Shown here piece after piece: positions 1 through 11,800 of a stretch of 64,000 nucleotides of DNA. The stretch is taken from contig OZ023210.1 in NCBI GenBank assembly GCA_963995525.1, forward strand, positions 62,855,312 to 62,919,311, read 5' to 3'. The position numbers and the translations under genes are program-made. Numbering within the stretch: position 1 is the first letter of the stretch; every line of letters begins with the position of its first letter. This DNA comes from Escarpia spicata (taxonomy: Eukaryota > Annelida > Polychaeta > Sabellida > Siboglinidae). The notes under the pieces were generated by a model. The model searched no databases. It saw only the letters and a list, made by a program, of their open reading frames with translations, and had not been told where the DNA came from.

Positions 1-1662
1 GATGACAGGGATTGAGAGAGTCACAGTCAGCCGAGAAAGCACTAAATGTAGGTATGCGGGTTGTTTAGATGACAGGGATTGAGAGAGTCACAGTCAGCCG
101 AGAAAGCACTAAATGTAGGTATGCAGGTTGTTTAGATGACAGGGACTGAGAGAATCACAGTCAGCCGAGAAAGCATTAAATGTAGGTATGCAGGTTGTTT
201 GGATGACAGGGATTGAGAGAGTCACAGTCAGCCGAGAAAGCATTAAATGTAGGTTTGCAGGTTGTTTGGATGAGAGGGATTGAGAGAGTCACAGTCAGCC
301 GAGAAAGCACTAAATGTAGGTATGCAGGATGTTTAGATGACAGGGATTGAGAGAGTCACAGTCAGCCGAGAATGCACTAAATGTAGATATGCAGGTTGTT
401 TGGATGACAGGGATTGAGAGAGTCACAGTCAGCCGAGAAAGCATTAAATGTAGGTTTGCAGGTTGTTTGGATGACAGGGATTGAGAGAGTCACAGTCAGC
501 CGAGAAAGCATTAAATGAAGGTATGAAGGTTGTTTGGTTGACAGGGATTGAGAGAATCACAGTCAGCCGAGAAAGCACTATATGTAGGTTTGCAGGTTGT
601 TTGGATGTCAGGGATTGAGAGAGTCACAGTCAGCCGAGAAAGCACTAAATGTAGGTATGCAGGTTGTTTGGATGACAGGGACTGAGAGAGTCATAGTCAG
701 CCTAGAAAGCACTAAATGTAGGTATGCAGGTTGTTTGGATGACAGGGATTGAGAGAGTGGCAGTCAGCCGAGAAAGCACTAAATGTAGATATGCTGGTTG
801 ATTCGATGACAGGGATTGAGAATGTCACAGTCAGCCGAAAAAACATTTAACGTAGGAGTGCAGGTTGTTTGGATGACAGGGATTGAAAGAGTCACAGTCA
901 GCCGAGAAAGCACTAAATGTAGGTGTGCAGGTTGTTTGGATGACAGGGACTGAGAGAGTCACAGTCAGCCGAGAAAGCACTAAATGTAGTTATGCAGGTT
1001 GTTTGGATGACAGGCATTGAGAGACTCACAGTCAGCCGAGAAAGCACTAAAGGTAGGTATGCGGGTTGTTTGGATGACAGGGACTGAGAGAGTCACAGTC
1101 AGCCGAGAAAGCATTAAATGTAAGTATGCAGGTTGTTTGGATGAAAGGGATTGAGAGAGTCACAGTCAGCCGAGAAAGCACTAAATGTAGGTATGCAGGT
1201 TGTTTGGATGACAGGGACTGAGAAAATCACAGTCAGCCGAGAAAGCATTAAATGTAGGTATGCATGTTGTTTGGATGACAGGGATTGAGAGAGTCACAGT
1301 CAGCCGAGAAAGCACTAAATGTAGGTATGCGGGTTGTTTAGATGACAGGGATTGAGAGAGTCACAGTCAGCCGAGAAAGCACTAAATGTAGGTATGCAGG
1401 TTGTTTAGATGACAGGGACTGAGAGAATCACAGTCAGCCGAGAAAGCATTAAATGTAGGTATGCAGGTTGTTTGGATGACAGGGATTGAGAGAGTCACAG
1501 TCAGCCGAGAAAGCATTAAATGTAGGTTTGCAGGTTGTTTGGATGACAGGGATTGAGAGAGTCACAGTCAGCCGAGAAAGCACTAAATGTAGGTATGCAG
1601 GTTGTTTAGATGACAGGGATTGAGAGAGTCACAGTCGGCCGAGAAAGCACTAAATGTAGATA
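1..1662 (+). repeat. Left-edge segment paralogous to 16,282-17,943
   Basis: Markers here recur 16,281 bp downstream, which is exactly 243 monomers. The rare 'gatgagaggg' is at 269 and 16,550, 'gatgacaggcattg' at 1,006 and 17,287, and the 'gcgggttgttta' end at 1,329 and 17,610. Inside the segment one extra monomer (near 438-510) and one missing monomer (near 738-805) relative to the downstream copy cancel out, so the offset is the same at both ends. The window therefore opens inside another copy of the unit seen around 14-18 kb. Confidence 0.75.
738..804 (+). repeat. Chimeric monomer (HOR positions 12/13)
   Basis: In other higher-order copies the 'gagagagtggcag' monomer ends 'caggttgtttg' and is followed by a separate monomer with an 'aacctttaacg' core that ends 'caggttgattc'. 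Here one monomer carries the 'gtggcag' start with a class A core and then the 'ttgattc' end, and the 'aacctttaacg' monomer is absent. The simplest reading is an in-register loss of exactly 67 bp, joining the front of one monomer to the back of the next. Confidence 0.75.
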
Positions 1663-2814
1663 TGCAGGTTGTTTGGATGACAGGGATTGAGAGAGTCACA
1701 GTCAGCCGAGAAAGCATTAAATGTAGGTTTGCAGGTTGTTTGGATGACAGGGATTGAGAGAGTCACAGTCAGCCGAGAAAGCACTAAATGTAGGTATGCA
1801 GGTTGTTTAGGTGACAGGGACTGAGAGAATCACAGTCAGCCGAGAAAGCATTAAATGTAGGTATGCAGGTTGTTTGGATGACAGGGATTGAGAGAGTCAC
1901 AGTCAGCCGAGAAAGCACTAAATGTAGGTATGCAGGTTGTTTGGATGTCAGGGATTGAGAGAGTCACAGTCAGCCGAGAAAGCACTAAATGTAGGTATGC
2001 AGGTTGTTTGGATGACAGGGACTGAGAGAGTCACAGTCAGCCGAGAAAGCACTAAATGTAGGTATGCAGGTTGTTTGGATGACAGGGATTGAGAGAGTGG
2101 CAGTCAGCCGAGAAAGCACTAAATGTAGATATGCAGGTTGTTTGGATGACAGGGATTGAGAGAGTCACAGTCAGCCGAGAAAACCTTTAACGTAGGAGTG
2201 CAGGTTGATTCGATGACAGGGATTGAGAATGTCACAGTCAGCCGAGAAAACATTTAACGTAGGAATGCAGGTTGTTTGGATGACAGGGATTGAGAGAGTC
2301 ACAGTCAGCCGCGAAAACATTTAACGTAGGAGTGCAGGTTGTTTGGATGACAGGGATTGAGAGAGTCACAGTCAGCCGAGAAAGCACTAAATGTAAATAT
2401 GCAGGTTGTTTGGGTGACAGGGATTGAGAGAGTCACAGTCAGCCGAGAAAGCACTAAATGTAGGTATGCAGGTTGTTTAGATGACAGGGACTGAGAGAAT
2501 CACAGTCAGCCGAGAAAGCATTAAATGTAGGTATGCATGTTGTTTGGATGATAGGGATTGAGAGAGTCACAGTCAGCCGAGAAAGCACTAAATGTAGGTA
2601 TGCGGGTTGTTTAGATGACAGGGATTGAGAGAGTCACAGTCAGCCGAGAAAGAACTAAATGTAGGTATGCAGGTTGTTTAGATGACAGGGACTGAGAAAA
2701 TCACAGTCAGCCGAGAAAGCATTAAATGTAGGTATGCATGTTGTTTGGATGACAGGGATTGAGAGAGTCACAGTCAGCCGAGAAAGCACTAAATGTAGGT
2801 ATGCGGGTTGTTTA
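1341..2814 (+). repeat. 22-monomer higher-order repeat, copy a (1,474 bp)
   Basis: Twenty-two distinguishable monomers form the unit. In order, the landmarks are: monomer 5 with 'cagtcggccgag', monomer 8 opening 'ggtgacagggactg', monomer 10 'gatgtcaggg', monomer 12 'gagagagtggcag', monomer 13 'aacctttaacg' with end 'ttgattc', monomer 14 'gagaatgtcac', monomer 15 'ccgcgaaaacattt', monomer 16 'gtaaatatgc', monomer 19 'gatgataggg' with 'gcggg', monomer 20 'gaactaaatg' and monomer 21 'gactgagaaaatc'. By eye this copy and the next show the same variants throughout. Confidence 0.9.
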
Positions 2815-4288
2815 GATGACAGGGATTGAGAGAGTCACAGTCAGCCGAGAAAGCACTAAATGTAGGTATGCAGGTTGTTTAGATGACAGGGACTGAGAGA
2901 ATCACAGTCAGCCGAGAAAGCATTAAATGTAGGTATGCAGGTTGTTTGGATGACAGGGATTGAGAGAGTCACAGTCAGCCGAGAAAGCATTAAATGTAGG
3001 TTTGCAGGTTGTTTGGATGACAGGGATTGAGAGAGTCACAGTCAGCCGAGAAAGCACTAAATGTAGGTATGCAGGTTGTTTAGATGACAGGGATTGAGAG
3101 AGTCACAGTCGGCCGAGAAAGCACTAAATGTAGATATGCAGGTTGTTTGGATGACAGGGATTGAGAGAGTCACAGTCAGCCGAGAAAGCATTAAATGTAG
3201 GTTTGCAGGTTGTTTGGATGACAGGGATTGAGAGAGTCACAGTCAGCCGAGAAAGCACTAAATGTAGGTATGCAGGTTGTTTAGGTGACAGGGACTGAGA
3301 GAATCACAGTCAGCCGAGAAAGCATTAAATGTAGGTATGCAGGTTGTTTGGATGACAGGGATTGAGAGAGTCACAGTCAGCCGAGAAAGCACTAAATGTA
3401 GGTATGCAGGTTGTTTGGATGTCAGGGATTGAGAGAGTCACAGTCAGCCGAGAAAGCACTAAATGTAGGTATGCAGGTTGTTTGGATGACAGGGACTGAG
3501 AGAGTCACAGTCAGCCGAGAAAGCACTAAATGTAGGTATGCAGGTTGTTTGGATGACAGGGATTGAGAGAGTGGCAGTCAGCCGAGAAAGCACTAAATGT
3601 AGATATGCAGGTTGTTTGGATGACAGGGATTGAGAGAGTCACAGTCAGCCGAGAAAACCTTTAACGTAGGAGTGCAGGTTGATTCGATGACAGGGATTGA
3701 GAATGTCACAGTCAGCCGAGAAAACATTTAACGTAGGAATGCAGGTTGTTTGGATGACAGGGATTGAGAGAGTCACAGTCAGCCGCGAAAACATTTAACG
3801 TAGGAGTGCAGGTTGTTTGGATGACAGGGATTGAGAGAGTCACAGTCAGCCGAGAAAGCACTAAATGTAAATATGCAGGTTGTTTGGGTGACAGGGATTG
3901 AGAGAGTCACAGTCAGCCGAGAAAGCACTAAATGTAGGTATGCAGGTTGTTTAGATGACAGGGACTGAGAGAATCACAGTCAGCCGAGAAAGCATTAAAT
4001 GTAGGTATGCATGTTGTTTGGATGATAGGGATTGAGAGAGTCACAGTCAGCCGAGAAAGCACTAAATGTAGGTATGCGGGTTGTTTAGATGACAGGGATT
4101 GAGAGAGTCACAGTCAGCCGAGAAAGAACTAAATGTAGGTATGCAGGTTGTTTAGATGACAGGGACTGAGAAAATCACAGTCAGCCGAGAAAGCATTAAA
4201 TGTAGGTATGCATGTTGTTTGGATGACAGGGATTGAGAGAGTCACAGTCAGCCGAGAAAGCACTAAATGTAGGTATGCGGGTTGTTTA
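2815..4288 (+). repeat. 22-monomer higher-order repeat, copy b (1,474 bp)
   Basis: The landmarks of the preceding copy recur at exactly +1,474: the 'ccgcg' monomer marker at 2,311 and 3,785, 'gatagg' at 2,550 and 4,024, and the 'gcggg' end at 1,329 and 2,803. I read all 22 monomers of this copy individually to define the unit. Monomers 13-15 (3,619-3,819) are the class-B-like trio. Confidence 0.92.
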
Positions 4289-5762
4289 GATGACAGGGAT
4301 TGAGAGAGTCACAGTCAGCCGAGAAAGCACTAAATGTAGGTATGCAGGTTGTTTAGATGACAGGGACTGAGAGAATCACAGTCAGCCGAGAAAGCATTAA
4401 ATGTAGGTATGCAGGTTGTTTGGATGACAGGGATTGAGAGAGTCACAGTCAGCCGAGAAAGCATTAAATGTAGGTTTGCAGGTTGTTTGGATGACAGGGA
4501 TTGAGAGAGTCACAGTCAGCCGAGAAAGCACTAAATGTAGGTATGCAGGTTGTTTAGATGACAGGGATTGAGAGAGTCACAGTCGGCCGAGAAAGCACTA
4601 AATGTAGATATGCAGGTTGTTTGGATGACAGGGATTGAGAGAGTCACAGTCAGCCGAGAAAGCATTAAATGTAGGTTTGCAGGTTGTTTGGATGACAGGG
4701 ATTGAGAGAGTCACAGTCAGCCGAGAAAGCACTAAATGTAGGTATGCAGGTTGTTTAGGTGACAGGGACTGAGAGAATCACAGTCAGCCGAGAAAGCATT
4801 AAATGTAGGTATGCAGGTTGTTTGGATGACAGGGATTGAGAGAGTCACAGTCAGCCGAGAAAGCACTAAATGTAGGTATGCAGGTTGTTTGGATGTCAGG
4901 GATTGAGAGAGTCACAGTCAGCCGAGAAAGCACTAAATGTAGGTATGCAGGTTGTTTGGATGACAGGGACTGAGAGAGTCACAGTCAGCCGAGAAAGCAC
5001 TAAATGTAGGTATGCAGGTTGTTTGGATGACAGGGATTGAGAGAGTGGCAGTCAGCCGAGAAAGCACTAAATGTAGATATGCAGGTTGTTTGGATGACAG
5101 GGATTGAGAGAGTCACAGTCAGCCGAGAAAACCTTTAACGTAGGAGTGCAGGTTGATTCGATGACAGGGATTGAGAATGTCACAGTCAGCCGAGAAAACA
5201 TTTAACGTAGGAATGCAGGTTGTTTGGATGACAGGGATTGAGAGAGTCACAGTCAGCCGCGAAAACATTTAACGTAGGAGTGCAGGTTGTTTGGATGACA
5301 GGGATTGAGAGAGTCACAGTCAGCCGAGAAAGCACTAAATGTAAATATGCAGGTTGTTTGGGTGACAGGGATTGAGAGAGTCACAGTCAGCCGAGAAAGC
5401 ACTAAATGTAGGTATGCAGGTTGTTTAGATGACAGGGACTGAGAGAATCACAGTCAGCCGAGAAAGCATTAAATGTAGGTATGCATGTTGTTTGGATGAT
5501 AGGGATTGAGAGAGTCACAGTCAGCCGAGAAAGCACTAAATGTAGGTATGCGGGTTGTTTAGATGACAGGGATTGAGAGAGTCACAGTCAGCCGAGAAAG
5601 CACTAAATGTAGGTATGCAGGTTGTTTAGATGACAGGGACTGAGAGAATCACAGTCAGCCGAGAAAGCATTAAATGTAGGTATGCAGGTTGTTTGGATGA
5701 CAGGGATTGAGAGAGTCACAGTCAGCCGAGAAAGCATTAAATGTAGGTTTGCAGGTTGTTTG
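4289..5762 (+). repeat. 22-monomer higher-order repeat, copy c, diverging at its end
   Basis: Monomers 1-19 (to about 5,561) match copies a and b with markers at +1,474 ('ccgcg' at 5,259, 'gatagg' at 5,498). Monomer 20 then has 'gcactaaatg' instead of 'gaactaaatg', and monomers 21-22 change as well, leading into the longer 33-monomer form. This is where the higher-order repeat switches from 22 to 33 monomers. Confidence 0.85.
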
Positions 5763-7973
5763 GATGAGAGGGATTGAGAGAGTCACAGTCAGCCGAGAAA
5801 GCACTAAATGTAGGTATGCAGGATGTTTAGATGACAGGGATTGAGAGAGTCACAGTCAGCCGAGAAAGCACTAAATGTAGATATGCAGGTTGTTTGGATG
5901 ACAGGGATTGAGAGAGTCACAGTCAGCCGAGAAAGCATTAAATGTAGGTTTGCAGGTTGTTTGGATGACAGGGATTGAGAGAGTCACAGTCAGCCGAGAA
6001 AGCATTAAATGTAGGTATGCAGGTTGTTTGGTTGACAGGGATTGAGAGAATCACAGTCAGCCGAGAAAGCACTAAATGTAGGTTTGCAGGTTGTTTGGAT
6101 GTCAGGGATTGAGAGAGTCACAGTCAGCCGAGAAAGCACTAAATGTAGGTATGCAGGTTGTTTGGATGACAGGGACTGAGAGAGTCATAGTCAGCCGAGA
6201 AAGCACTAAATGTAGGTATGCAGGTTGTTTGGATGACAGGGATTGAGAGAGTGGCAGTCAGCCGAGAAAGCACTAAATGTAGATATGCAGGTTGTTTGGA
6301 TGACAGGGATTGAGAGAGTCACAGTCAGCCGAGAAAACCTTTAACGTAGGAGTGCAGGTTGATTCGATGACAGGGATTGAGAATGTCACAGTCAGCCGAA
6401 AAAACATTTAACGTAGGAGTGCAGGTTGTTTGGATGACAGGGATTGAAAGAGTCACAGTCAGCCGAGAAAGCACTAAATGTAGTTGTGCAGGTTGTTTGG
6501 ATGACAGGGACTGAGAGAGTCACAGTCAGCCGAGAAAGCACTAAATGTAGTTATGCAGGTTGTTTGGATGACAGGCATTGAGAGAATCACAGTCAGCCGA
6601 GAAAGCATTAAATGTAGGTATGCAGGTTGTTTGGATGACAGGGATTGAGAGAGTCACAGTCAGCCGAGAAAGCATTAAATGTAGGTTTGCAGGTTGTTTG
6701 GATGACAGGGATTGAGAGAGTCACAGTCAGCCGAGAAAGCACTAAATGTAGGTATGCAGGTTGTTTAGATGACAGGGATTGAGAGAGTCACAGTCGGCCG
6801 AGAAAGCACTAAATGTAGATATGCAGGTTGTTTGGATGACAGGGATTGAGAGAGTCACAGTCAGCCGAGAAAGCATTAAATGTAGGTTTGCAGGTTGTTT
6901 GGATGACAGGGATTGAGAGAGTCACAGTCAGCCGAGAAAGCACTAAATGTAGGTATGCAGGTTGTTTAGGTGACAGGGACTGAGAGAATCACAGTCAGCC
7001 GAGAAAGCATTAAATGTAGGTATGCAGGTTGTTTGGATGACAGGGATTGAGAGAGTCACAGTCAGCCGAGAAAGCACTAAATGTAGGTATGCAGGTTGTT
7101 TGGATGTCAGGGATTGAGAGAGTCACAGTCAGCCGAGAAAGCACTAAATGTAGGTATGCAGGTTGTTTGGATGACAGGGACTGAGAGAGTCACAGTCAGC
7201 CGAGAAAGCACTAAATGTAGGTATGCAGGTTGTTTGGATGACAGGGATTGAGAGAGTGGCAGTCAGCCGAGAAAGCACTAAATGTAGATATGCAGGTTGT
7301 TTGGATGACAGGGATTGAGAGAGTCACAGTCAGCCGAGAAAACCTTTAACGTAGGAGTGCAGGTTGATTCGATGACAGGGATTGAGAATGTCACAGTCAG
7401 CCGAGAAAACATTTAACGTAGGAATGCAGGTTGTTTGGATGACAGGGATTGAGAGAGTCACAGTCAGCCGCGAAAACATTTAACGTAGGAGTGCAGGTTG
7501 TTTGGATGACAGGGATTGAGAGAGTCACAGTCAGCCGAGAAAGCACTAAATGTAAATATGCAGGTTGTTTGGGTGACAGGGATTGAGAGAGTCACAGTCA
7601 GCCGAGAAAGCACTAAATGTAGGTATGCAGGTTGTTTAGATGACAGGGACTGAGAGAATCACAGTCAGCCGAGAAAGCATTAAATGTAGGTATGCATGTT
7701 GTTTGGATGATAGGGATTGAGAGAGTCACAGTCAGCCGAGAAAGCACTAAATGTAGGTATGCGGGTTGTTTAGATGACAGGGATTGAGAGAGTCACAGTC
7801 AGCCGAGAAAGCACTAAATGTAGGTATGCAGGTTGTTTAGATGACAGGGACTGAGAGAATCACAGTCAGCCGAGAAAGCATTAAATGTAGGTATGCAGGT
7901 TGTTTGGATGACAGGGATTGAGAGAGTCACAGTCAGCCGAGAAAGCATTAAATGTAGGTTTGCAGGTTGTTTG
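5763..7973 (+). repeat. 33-monomer higher-order repeat (2,211 bp)
   Basis: The rare 'gatgagaggg' opening occurs at 5,763 and 7,974, which is 33 x 67 bp apart. The unit combines a short form (with 'gcaggatgttta', 'ggttgacaggg', 'gtcatagtcag', 'ccgaaaaaacattt', 'gtagttgtgc' and 'gatgacaggcattg') and most of the 22-monomer form. The same 2,211-bp spacing recurs at 11,726 and 13,937. Confidence 0.85.
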
Positions 7974-8885
7974 GATGAGAGGGATTGAGAGAGTCACAGT
8001 CAGCCGAGAAAGCACTAAATGTAGGTATGCAGGATGTTTAGATGACAGGGATTGAGAGAGTCACAGTCAGCCGAGAAAGCACTAAATGTAGATATGCAGG
8101 TTGTTTGGATGACAGGGATTGAGAGAGTCACAGTCAGCCGAGAAAGCATTAAATGTAGGTTTGCAGGTTGTTTGGATGACAGGGATTGAGAGAGTCACAG
8201 TCAGCCGAGAAAGCATTAAATGTAGGTATGCAGGTTGTTTGGTTGACAGGGATTGAGAGAATCACAGTCAGCCGAGAAAGCACTAAATGTAGGTTTGCAG
8301 GTTGTTTGGATGTCAGGGATTGAGAGAGTCACAGTCAGCCGAGAAAGCACTAAATGTAGGTATGCAGGTTGTTTGGATGACAGGGACTGAGAGAGTCATA
8401 GTCAGCCGAGAAAGCACTAAATGTAGGTATGCAGGTTGTTTGGATGACAGGGATTGAGAGAGTGGCAGTCAGCCGAGAAAGCACTAAATGTAGATATGCA
8501 GGTTGTTTGGATGACAGGGATTGAGAGAGTCACAGTCAGCCGAGAAAACCTTTAACGTAGGAGTGCAGGTTGATTCGATGACAGGGATTGAGAATGTCAC
8601 AGTCAGCCGAAAAAACATTTAACGTAGGAGTGCAGGTTGTTTGGATGACAGGGATTGAAAGAGTCACAGTCAGCCGAGAAAGCACTAAATGTAGTTGTGC
8701 AGGTTGTTTGGATGACAGGGACTGAGAGAGTCACAGTCAGCCGAGAAAGCACTAAATGTAGTTATGCAGGTTGTTTGGATGACAGGCATTGAGAGACTCA
8801 CAGTCAGCCGAGAAAGCACTAAAGGTAGGTATGCGGGTTGTTTGGATGACAGGGACTGAGAGAGTCATAGTCAGCCGAGAAAGCA

Positions 8886-11800
8886 CTAAATGTAGGTATG
8901 CAGGTTGTTTGGATGACAGGGATTGAGAGAGTCACAGTCAGCCGAGAAAGCATTAAATGTAGGTTTGCAGGTTGTTTGGATGACAGGGATTGAGAGAGTC
9001 ACAGTCAGCCGAGAAAGCACTAAATGTAGGTATGCAGGTTGTTTAGATGACAGGGATTGAGAGAGTCACAGTCGGCCGAGAAAGCACTAAATGTAGATAT
9101 GCAGGTTGTTTGGATGACAGGGATTGAGAGAGTCACAGTCAGCCGAGAAAGCATTAAATGTAGGTTTGCAGGTTGTTTGGATGACAGGGATTGAGAGAGT
9201 CACAGTCAGCCGAGAAAGCACTAAATGTAGGTATGCAGGTTGTTTAGGTGACAGGGACTGAGAGAATCACAGTCAGCCGAGAAAGCATTAAATGTAGGTA
9301 TGCAGGTTGTTTGGATGACAGGGATTGAGAGAGTCACAGTCAGCCGAGAAAGCACTAAATGTAGGTATGCAGGTTGTTTGGATGTCAGGGATTGAGAGAG
9401 TCACAGTCAGCCGAGAAAGCACTAAATGTAGGTATGCAGGTTGTTTGGATGACAGGGACTGAGAGAGTCACAGTCAGCCGAGAAAGCACTAAATGTAGGT
9501 ATGCAGGTTGTTTGGATGACAGGGATTGAGAGAGTGGCAGTCAGCCGAGAAAGCACTAAATGTAGATATGCAGGTTGTTTGGATGACAGGGATTGAGAGA
9601 GTCACAGTCAGCCGAGAAAACCTTTAACGTAGGAGTGCAGGTTGATTCGATGACAGGGATTGAGAATGTCACAGTCAGCCGAGAAAACATTTAACGTAGG
9701 AATGCAGGTTGTTTGGATGACAGGGATTGAGAGAGTCACAGTCAGCCGCGAAAACATTTAACGTAGGAGTGCAGGTTGTTTGGATGACAGGGATTGAGAG
9801 AGTCACAGTCAGCCGAGAAAGCACTAAATGTAAATATGCAGGTTGTTTGGGTGACAGGGATTGAGAGAGTCACAGTCAGCCGAGAAAGCACTAAATGTAG
9901 GTATGCAGGTTGTTTAGATGACAGGGACTGAGAGAATCACAGTCAGCCGAGAAAGCATTAAATGTAGGTATGCATGTTGTTTGGATGATAGGGATTGAGA
10001 GAGTCACAGTCAGCCGAGAAAGCACTAAATGTAGGTATGCGGGTTGTTTAGATGACAGGGATTGAGAGAGTCACAGTCAGCCGAGAAAGAACTAAATGTA
10101 GGTATGCAGGTTGTTTAGATGACAGGGACTGAGAAAATCACAGTCAGCCGAGAAAGCATTAAATGTAGGTATGCATGTTGTTTGGATGACAGGGATTGAG
10201 AGAGTCACAGTCAGCCGAGAAAGCACTAAATGTAGGTATGCGGGTTGTTTAGATGACAGGGATTGAGAGAGTCACAGTCAGCCGAGAAAGCACTAAATGT
10301 AGGTATGCAGGTTGTTTAGATGACAGGGACTGAGAGAATCACAGTCAGCCGAGAAAGCATTAAATGTAGGTATGCAGGTTGTTTGGATGACAGGGATTGA
10401 GAGAGTCACAGTCAGCCGAGAAAGCATTAAATGTAGGTTTGCAGGTTGTTTGGATGACAGGGATTGAGAGAGTCACAGTCAGCCGAGAAAGCACTAAATG
10501 TAGGTATGCAGGTTGTTTAGATGACAGGGATTGAGAGAGTCACAGTCGGCCGAGAAAGCACTAAATGTAGATATGCAGGTTGTTTGGATGACAGGGATTG
10601 AGAGAGTCACAGTCAGCCGAGAAAGCATTAAATGTAGGTTTGCAGGTTGTTTGGATGACAGGGATTGAGAGAGTCACAGTCAGCCGAGAAAGCACTAAAT
10701 GTAGGTATGCAGGTTGTTTAGGTGACAGGGACTGAGAGAATCACAGTCAGCCGAGAAAGCATTAAATGTAGGTATGCAGGTTGTTTGGATGACAGGGATT
10801 GAGAGAGTCACAGTCAGCCGAGAAAGCACTAAATGTAGGTATGCAGGTTGTTTGGATGTCAGGGATTGAGAGAGTCACAGTCAGCCGAGAAAGCACTAAA
10901 TGTAGGTATGCAGGTTGTTTGGATGACAGGGACTGAGAGAGTCACAGTCAGCCGAGAAAGCACTAAATGTAGGTATGCAGGTTGTTTGGATGACAGGGAT
11001 TGAGAGAGTGGCAGTCAGCCGAGAAAGCACTAAATGTAGATATGCAGGTTGTTTGGATGACAGGGATTGAGAGAGTCACAGTCAGCCGAGAAAACCTTTA
11101 ACGTAGGAGTGCAGGTTGATTCGATGACAGGGATTGAGAATGTCACAGTCAGCCGAGAAAACATTTAACGTAGGAATGCAGGTTGTTTGGATGACAGGGA
11201 TTGAGAGAGTCACAGTCAGCCGCGAAAACATTTAACGTAGGAGTGCAGGTTGTTTGGATGACAGGGATTGAGAGAGTCACAGTCAGCCGAGAAAGCACTA
11301 AATGTAAATATGCAGGTTGTTTGGGTGACAGGGATTGAGAGAGTCACAGTCAGCCGAGAAAGCACTAAATGTAGGTATGCAGGTTGTTTAGATGACAGGG
11401 ACTGAGAGAATCACAGTCAGCCGAGAAAGCATTAAATGTAGGTATGCATGTTGTTTGGATGATAGGGATTGAGAGAGTCACAGTCAGCCGAGAAAGCACT
11501 AAATGTAGGTATGCGGGTTGTTTAGATGACAGGGATTGAGAGAGTCACAGTCAGCCGAGAAAGCACTAAATGTAGGTATGCAGGTTGTTTAGATGACAGG
11601 GACTGAGAGAATCACAGTCAGCCGAGAAAGCATTAAATGTAGGTATGCAGGTTGTTTGGATGACAGGGATTGAGAGAGTCACAGTCAGCCGAGAAAGCAT
11701 TAAATGTAGGTTTGCAGGTTGTTTGGATGAGAGGGATTGAGAGAGTCACAGTCAGCCGAGAAAGCACTAAATGTAGGTATGCAGGATGTTTAGATGACAG

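Larger units (their letters stand above)
2923..8866 (+). repeat. 89-monomer (5,963-bp) tandem duplication, copy 1
   Basis: Landmarks recur at exactly +5,963 bp (89 x 67): 'gatgagaggg' at 5,763 and 11,726 and at 7,974 and 13,937; 'gatgacaggcattg' at 6,567 and 12,530 and at 8,778 and 14,741; 'gatagg' at 7,709 and 13,672. The match ends near 8,867, where this copy has 'gagtcatag' and the second copy has 'gagtcacag'. I noticed no substitution between the copies while comparing landmarks, but I did not align every base. Confidence 0.85.

Noticed and set aside
2207..2225. CENP-B box-like motif in the 'gattcgatgacagggattg' variant
   Set aside because: It shares TTCG with the human box, but the required downstream A and CGGG do not line up, and the variant occurs in only one monomer position of the HOR.
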